A stretch of DNA of 47,903 nucleotides from Comamonadaceae bacterium (lineage in GTDB: Bacteria; Pseudomonadota; Gammaproteobacteria; Burkholderiales; Burkholderiaceae_C), in contig CANFWH010000014.1 of the NCBI GenBank assembly GCA_947450645.1, forward strand, positions 1-47,903, in the 5' to 3' direction. Positions within the stretch are counted from its first letter, which is position 1. Each line of letters starts with the position of its first letter. Positions 44,279-47,903 of this stretch are shown here, piece by piece. The notes below the pieces were generated by a model. It saw only the letters and a program-made list of their open reading frames with translations, was not told where the DNA came from and made no database searches. A program made the translations under genes and the position numbers.

Positions 44279-45435
44279 TGAGCACAGCGCACCCTACTAA
44301 ACATGACTATTACATTGGCTTGATGTCGGGCACGTCGATGGACGGCGTTGATGGCGTAGTGGTGGATTTGGCGGCTAGCGTGAATGGAGGAGGATGTAAG
44401 GTGATTGCACATCACAGCTTGCCATTTTCCACCGCTTTGAAGGCCGAGATGCTGGCGCTTAACACCGCTGGCAACAACGAGCTGCACCGCGCCAGTCTTG
44501 CCGCGAATCAATTGGTGCTGATCTATGCACAAGTGGTGGCTGGATTGCTTTACACGGCAGAACTTGAGAGCAGCGACATCACAGCAATTGGCGCACATGG
44601 GCAAACGGTGCGGCACGCGCCTAGCGGGAGCGCAGCCGATGGTGGCGGTTATACGATTCAACTCAACAATCCCGCCTTACTCGCAGAGCGCACAGGTATT
44701 GACGTGGTGGCGGATTTCAGAAGTCGTGACGTAGCGGCTGGGGGACAGGGTGCACCGCTGGTTCCTGCATTTCATAAAGCCGTGTTTGGGTGGGCGGGAC
44801 AAAACATCGCCGTGCTCAATATCGGCGGCATTGCCAATGTGAGCCTGCTGCACGCCGATGGTTCGGTTCAAGGTTTTGATACGGGGCCTGGTAACGTGTT
44901 GTTGGACGCTTGGACGATGGAACACACAGGCCAGCCCTACGATGCGCATGGCGCTTGGGCTGCAACGGGACATGCTTTGAGAGCCTTATTGGATGTGGCT
45001 TTGCGGGATGCCTACTTCGCAAAGCCGATTCCTAAAAGCACGGGGCGCGATCTCTTTCATTGGCTGTGGCTGCAAGAGCGATTGGCGGCAGATGCGTCTT
45101 TTGCCTCGGCAGATCCTGCCGATGTACAGGCAACGATCACCGAGCTCACGGCGCAGTCTATTGTGCTTGCCATGCGCGAATATGGCGCGGGCTTTGAGTC
45201 GCTTTATGTTTGCGGTGGTGGGGCACTCAACGATCATTTGATGCAGCGTTTGCAAAGTCTCATGCCGCATATCCCTGTTGAAACTACTGAGGCGCTTGGC
45301 ATTCCTGTGATGCAAGTGGAAGCAGCCGCGTTTGCCTGGCTGGCCAAGCAATGTATCAACCGAGTACCACTCCAATTGCAAAAAATAACGGGAGCGCGTG
45401 GCTCCCGTGTACTTGGTGCGGTCTACCCAGCTTAG
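44278..45435 (+). CDS. anmK: Anhydro-N-acetylmuramic acid kinase
   Basis: AnmK opens and phosphorylates anhydro-MurNAc from peptidoglycan turnover, giving MurNAc 6-phosphate. The 385-residue product has the ATP-binding start [20 protein letters not shown] (residues 11-30), [19 protein letters not shown] with the catalytic aspartate, NIGGIANVS, and [11 protein letters not shown]. The stop overlaps the stop of convergent erpA by three bases. In many Burkholderiales an M23 peptidase gene lies between tyrS and anmK, by my recollection; here it is absent. Confidence 0.96.
   Translation: MSTAHPTKHDYYIGLMSGTSMDGVDGVVVDLAASVNGGGCKVIAHHSLPFSTALKAEMLALNTAGNNELHRASLAANQLVLIYAQVVAGLLYTAELESSDITAIGAHGQTVRHAPSGSAADGGGYTIQLNNPALLAERTGIDVVADFRSRDVAAGGQGAPLVPAFHKAVFGWAGQNIAVLNIGGIANVSLLHADGSVQGFDTGPGNVLLDAWTMEHTGQPYDAHGAWAATGHALRALLDVALRDAYFAKPIPKSTGRDLFHWLWLQERLAADASFASADPADVQATITELTAQSIVLAMREYGAGFESLYVCGGGALNDHLMQRLQSLMPHIPVETTEALGIPVMQVEAAAFAWLAKQCINRVPLQLQKITGARGSRVLGAVYPA
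44985..44999 (+). repeat. Variant of the dispersed motif (CTTATTG-N5-GGC) in anmK
   Basis: It shares spacing, strand and the GCCTTA left side, but differs at two core bases. It encodes LLDVA, so chance codon choice is possible. Confidence 0.3.
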
Positions 45436-45833
45436 GTCGAAAAGCTCGATCCGCAGCCACAAGTGCTGGTCGCATTCGGATTTTTAATGACGAACTGCGC
45501 ACCTTGCAAATCTTCTTTGTAGTCGATCTCTGCGCCCACCAAATACTGATAGCTCATCGCGTCAATTAACAGCGACACGCCGTTCTTGGTCATGGTGGTG
45601 TCGTCGTCGTTGGTGACTTCGTCAAACGTAAAACCGTATTGAAAACCCGAGCATCCACCGCCTTGCACAAACACGCGTAGCTTGAGATCAGGATTACCTT
45701 CTTCGGCAATCAGGTCGGCCACTTTGGCGGCAGCGCTGTCGGTAAAAACAATTGCTTCTGGCATGGCTTCTGGAATCAACTCTGTGGGTTCAACGAGGCT
45801 GACTTCTTTTGATTTGTCGAGTGTGGCAGTCAT
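45432..45833 (-). CDS. erpA: Iron-sulfur cluster insertion protein ErpA
   Basis: This A-type carrier of 133 residues passes Fe-S clusters to client enzymes. The three cluster cysteines are visible in [11 protein letters not shown] and in the C-terminal STCGCGSSF. An N-terminal tail of about 25 residues precedes the domain, as in other betaproteobacterial ErpA proteins. It follows the bactofilin gene after 32 bp on the minus strand. Aconitase B in this window is a plausible client. Confidence 0.95.
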   Translation of the reverse strand: MTATLDKSKEVSLVEPTELIPEAMPEAIVFTDSAAAKVADLIAEEGNPDLKLRVFVQGGGCSGFQYGFTFDEVTNDDDTTMTKNGVSLLIDAMSYQYLVGAEIDYKEDLQGAQFVIKNPNATSTCGCGSSFST

Positions 45834-45865
45834 GATGGGGCTTTCAAATAGTTGGCTCAGCTAGA

Positions 45866-46264
45866 TTATGCGCCGCTTGTAGGCAATATCAAAATGGGCT
45901 TGTTATCTCCTTGCGTTGCAAGGGGTCTTAGCTGTCCAGAGATGACGGCACCTTGGTGCATTTCAAGGGCGCGGTATGACACATCACCTTCAATTCTGGC
46001 CTTGGGCTGTAGCTCCAAGAGCTGTGCTGCTTCAATAGGACCTTGTACTGCGCCATTGATGATGACGTGATCAGCTTGAATCTCACCCATGATGACAGCG
46101 GTTTCGCTAATCACCAAAAGGCTAGGTGTATCTTTTGATGCCGTTAAATTGCCTAAGATGTGACCATCGACGCGCAGTCCATCGGCAAATGCGATGTCGC
46201 CCGTGATGACCGTACCACTGGCAATCAAGCTTTTGATGGGCGGTTGTTTTTGTTGGCCGAACAT
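45866..46264 (-). CDS. Bactofilin (polymer-forming cytoskeletal protein, DUF583)
   Basis: This protein of 132 residues consists of the repeated short beta strands of a bactofilin right-handed helix: IASGTVITGDIAFADGLRVDGHILGNL, then VIMGEIQADHVIINGAVQGPIEA, and on through EGDVSYRALEMHQGAVISGQL. Bactofilins assemble into non-polar filaments without nucleotides and often organise cell-wall enzymes. It lies between a coiled-coil membrane protein gene and erpA; a membrane anchor could come from the former. Confidence 0.93.
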   Translation of the reverse strand: MFGQQKQPPIKSLIASGTVITGDIAFADGLRVDGHILGNLTASKDTPSLLVISETAVIMGEIQADHVIINGAVQGPIEAAQLLELQPKARIEGDVSYRALEMHQGAVISGQLRPLATQGDNKPILILPTSGA

Positions 46265-46290
46265 AGGTTAGGTGGGAAATAGGTTGATCG

Positions 46291-47007
46291 TTAAAGTTTG
46301 AGTGTTTGCGTGGCGCGAACCGCGCTGCTGGCGCTATTGTCCATGACTTTGACGATGACCGTCTTGACTTGCACTTGCGCTGGTAAATCAATGAGGCCAT
46401 CAAGCCTGCGGTATTGTTTCACATCAATCGCTTGAGCACCGCCTGGAAGGCTGGTCATCCAAGGCTTGCCGCCTAAAACGCCACTAATCGTAACATCTAA
46501 CTTACCTTTAAATTCATTCGGATTTTTTGCGGATTGCACCACGAGCACTTGCCATTTAAGCTGTCCACTGGGTTGCACCTCGGCCTGTAAGCCACGTATG
46601 GCAAGGGCTTCCGTTGTGGTCGATGGGATAAGGCGCTCAAAAAATCCAAGGTCGTCACTTAAGGACTGATTTTCAGCTTCTAACTGCTTCACTTTTTGCA
46701 TCAACTTTTCTTGGGTCGCTCGCTCCGTCGCCATGTTAATGCCCGATACGTTGGCCACTGACTGCGCTTGATCACGCTCTTCGCGAAGCTTGGCAGCTTC
46801 AATTTTGACGGCGGCTAGCTGCTCTTTTTCGCCTTGGTCAATACCTGCGAGGTCTTTACCAAATTCAAACGCCCATAGCGCAATCGCAGCGCAAAAGCCA
46901 AGCACCAGTGCAGCCAGCACCCACTTGAGTGGCCAGGGCAGACTGGATCTGATCGCCATACTGGGCGCACTGATAGTGAGGCGGCGTCTAAGGAGTCGAA
47001 AGCGCAT
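46291..47007 (-). CDS. Single-pass membrane protein with periplasmic coiled coil (DUF6776-like)
   Basis: The 238-residue product has one transmembrane helix (WPLKWVLAALVLGFCAAIALWAF), then a coiled coil of about 65 residues (KIEAAKLREERDQAQS to KQLEAENQSLSDDLGFFERL). A beta-rich C-terminal domain with GQLKWQVLVVQSAKNPNEFKG follows. I recognise it as the conserved protein found beside the bactofilin gene in betaproteobacteria; its role is unknown. The topology suggests an inner membrane anchor facing the periplasm, possibly working with the bactofilin at the cell wall. Confidence 0.85.
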   Translation of the reverse strand: MRFRLLRRRLTISAPSMAIRSSLPWPLKWVLAALVLGFCAAIALWAFEFGKDLAGIDQGEKEQLAAVKIEAAKLREERDQAQSVANVSGINMATERATQEKLMQKVKQLEAENQSLSDDLGFFERLIPSTTTEALAIRGLQAEVQPSGQLKWQVLVVQSAKNPNEFKGKLDVTISGVLGGKPWMTSLPGGAQAIDVKQYRRLDGLIDLPAQVQVKTVIVKVMDNSASSAVRATQTLKL

Positions 47008-47055
47008 TCGGTCTAGATTAAATGTGAGAGTGGGTGACTATAAACAATATACAAA

Positions 47056-47095
47056 CAAAAAACCGCCACAAACTTGAAATCTGTGACGGCTTTTT
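47056..47095 (-). terminator. Rho-independent terminator after rpsI
   Basis: On the minus strand CCGTCACA pairs with TGTGGCGG (one mismatch), loop of about 11 bases, then TTTTTT. It ends the rplM-rpsI operon; a T-run on the plus strand makes it potentially bidirectional. Confidence 0.85.
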
Positions 47096-47127
47096 GGGTT
47101 TTGAAGCACCGCAAAGTGCAGCAAAAA

Positions 47128-47520
47128 TTAACGCTTAGAGAACTGCTTACGACGACGAGCGCCGCGAAGACCGACCTTTTTACGTTCAACTTCGCGAGCA
47201 TCACGCGTCACGAAACCAGCTGCGGACAGCATAGGCTTCAAGGCTGCGTCATAGTCGAGGAGTGCACGAGTTACGCCGTGACGCGTAGCGCCCGCTTGGC
47301 CAGACTCGCCGCCGCCGTGGACGTTGACCATGATGTCGAAAGTTTCAACATGGTTAGTCAAAACCAAAGGTTGCTTGACGATCATGATCGATGTTTCGCG
47401 ACCAAAATACTCTTGCACGTCTTTGTTGTTCACCGTAATTTTGCCCGTGCCCTTTTTGAGGAAAACACGTGCAACGCTGGACTTGCGACGGCCAGTGCCG
47501 TTGTTCCAATCACCAATCAT
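47128..47520 (-). CDS. rpsI: 30S ribosomal protein S9
   Basis: S9 lies in the small subunit head, and its C-terminal arginine touches P-site tRNA. The 130-residue product is full length: [26 protein letters not shown] at the start, then [22 protein letters not shown], ending in [14 protein letters not shown]. Its start overlaps the rplM stop by four bases (ATGA). Confidence 0.98.
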   Translation of the reverse strand: MIGDWNNGTGRRKSSVARVFLKKGTGKITVNNKDVQEYFGRETSIMIVKQPLVLTNHVETFDIMVNVHGGGESGQAGATRHGVTRALLDYDAALKPMLSAAGFVTRDAREVERKKVGLRGARRRKQFSKR

Positions 47521-47903
47521 TTGTGTGCTCCTGAAAGATCAAGGGGTTTTGGCTGCTGGGCGCTATGTGGATGCTCAGCACCACCGTAGACCTTTAGCTT
47601 TTTAATCATGGCGTAGCCCAATGGGCCTTTTGGCAACATGCCTTTGACTGCTTTTTCTAAAGCACGGCCAGGGTGCTTGTTTTGCATGTCGCGGAAATTG
47701 GTTGCGTAGATGCCGCCTGGGAAACCCGAGTGGCGGTAGTACATCTTGTTGATGTCTTTAGTGCCCGTCACGCGGAGGTGAGCGGCGTTGATAACGACAA
47801 TAAAGTCGCCTGTATCGACGTGAGGCGTATAAATGGCTTTGTGTTTTCCGCGTAGACGGAGGGCAGCTTCGCTGGCAACCCGTCCGAGCACCAAATTGGT
47901 GGC
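47517..47903 (-). CDS. rplM: 50S ribosomal protein L13, N-terminus cut by the window edge
   Basis: 129 codons are in the window and the frame stays open to the right edge ([22 protein letters not shown] onward), so only about a dozen N-terminal residues of the usual 142 are missing. The TTG near 47894 is not the true start. L13 is an early assembly protein of the large subunit, and the rplM-rpsI order is the standard operon. Confidence 0.97.
   Translation of the reverse strand, partial: ATNLVLGRVASEAALRLRGKHKAIYTPHVDTGDFIVVINAAHLRVTGTKDINKMYYRHSGFPGGIYATNFRDMQNKHPGRALEKAVKGMLPKGPLGYAMIKKLKVYGGAEHPHSAQQPKPLDLSGAHK

Overview
The window is ordinary chromosome of a betaproteobacterium, most likely order Burkholderiales. 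The evidence is gene content and order recalled from the group: a GntR regulator beside mdh, a CitE-like lyase gene and acnB; tyrS and anmK next to erpA, a bactofilin gene, rpsI and rplM; and a SAH riboswitch in front of ahcY-metF. Genus cannot be fixed from the sequence alone. The window opens inside groEL and closes inside rplM. I see no rRNA, tRNA, CRISPR array, phage or intact insertion sequence.

Layout. 1-1320: groES-groEL on the minus strand behind a perfect CIRCE operator. 1379-7188: a three-gene RND efflux operon (lipoprotein adaptor, pump, outer membrane channel). 7201-12633, minus: a phosphonate-type ABC importer (phnD-phnC-phnE-phnE) followed by a short 6-phosphogluconate dehydrogenase, a polysaccharide deacetylase and a small membrane protein. 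12681-13727: an orphan ModA-like binding protein and a DUF167 protein. 13791-14951: metK, minus. 15092-16917: two lipid A-type acyltransferases. Next come an alpha/beta hydrolase (minus) and a class V aminotransferase (plus). 19100-23820: a MarR-controlled EmrAB/TolC-type drug exporter. 23840-26186, minus: a VapBC-type toxin-antitoxin pair running straight into prfC. 26334-28840: SAH riboswitch, ahcY, metF. 28847-30500: hipBA with paired operators. 30468-32452, minus: Ogt and an Ada/AlkA fusion for alkylation repair. 32497-39125: GntR regulator, a membrane protein gene bounded by a 41-bp direct repeat, then the TCA genes mdh, a CitE-like lyase gene, a small exported protein gene and acnB. 39187-44265, minus: tyrS, an MFS carrier, an EEP-family protein, a cardiolipin synthase and a YqaA-type membrane protein. 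44278-47903: anmK, erpA, bactofilin, a coiled-coil membrane protein, rpsI and rplM.

Themes. Three metabolic blocks serve the methyl cycle: metK makes SAM, ahcY clears SAH, and metF supplies methyl-THF, with ahcY-metF under a SAH sensor. Two complete tripartite efflux systems lie about 12 kb apart. Two toxin-antitoxin modules, vapBC and hipBA, flank the ahcY-metF block.

The least expected signal is a dispersed bipartite motif, CTTATCC-N5-GGC. I found it seven times, always on the plus strand and always inside coding sequence, whichever way the gene runs. Longer relatives of it occur in three unrelated genes. I know of no description of it. Second is the exact 41-bp repeat that contains a TCTTATGTAAGA palindrome and brackets the membrane protein gene between gntR and mdh.
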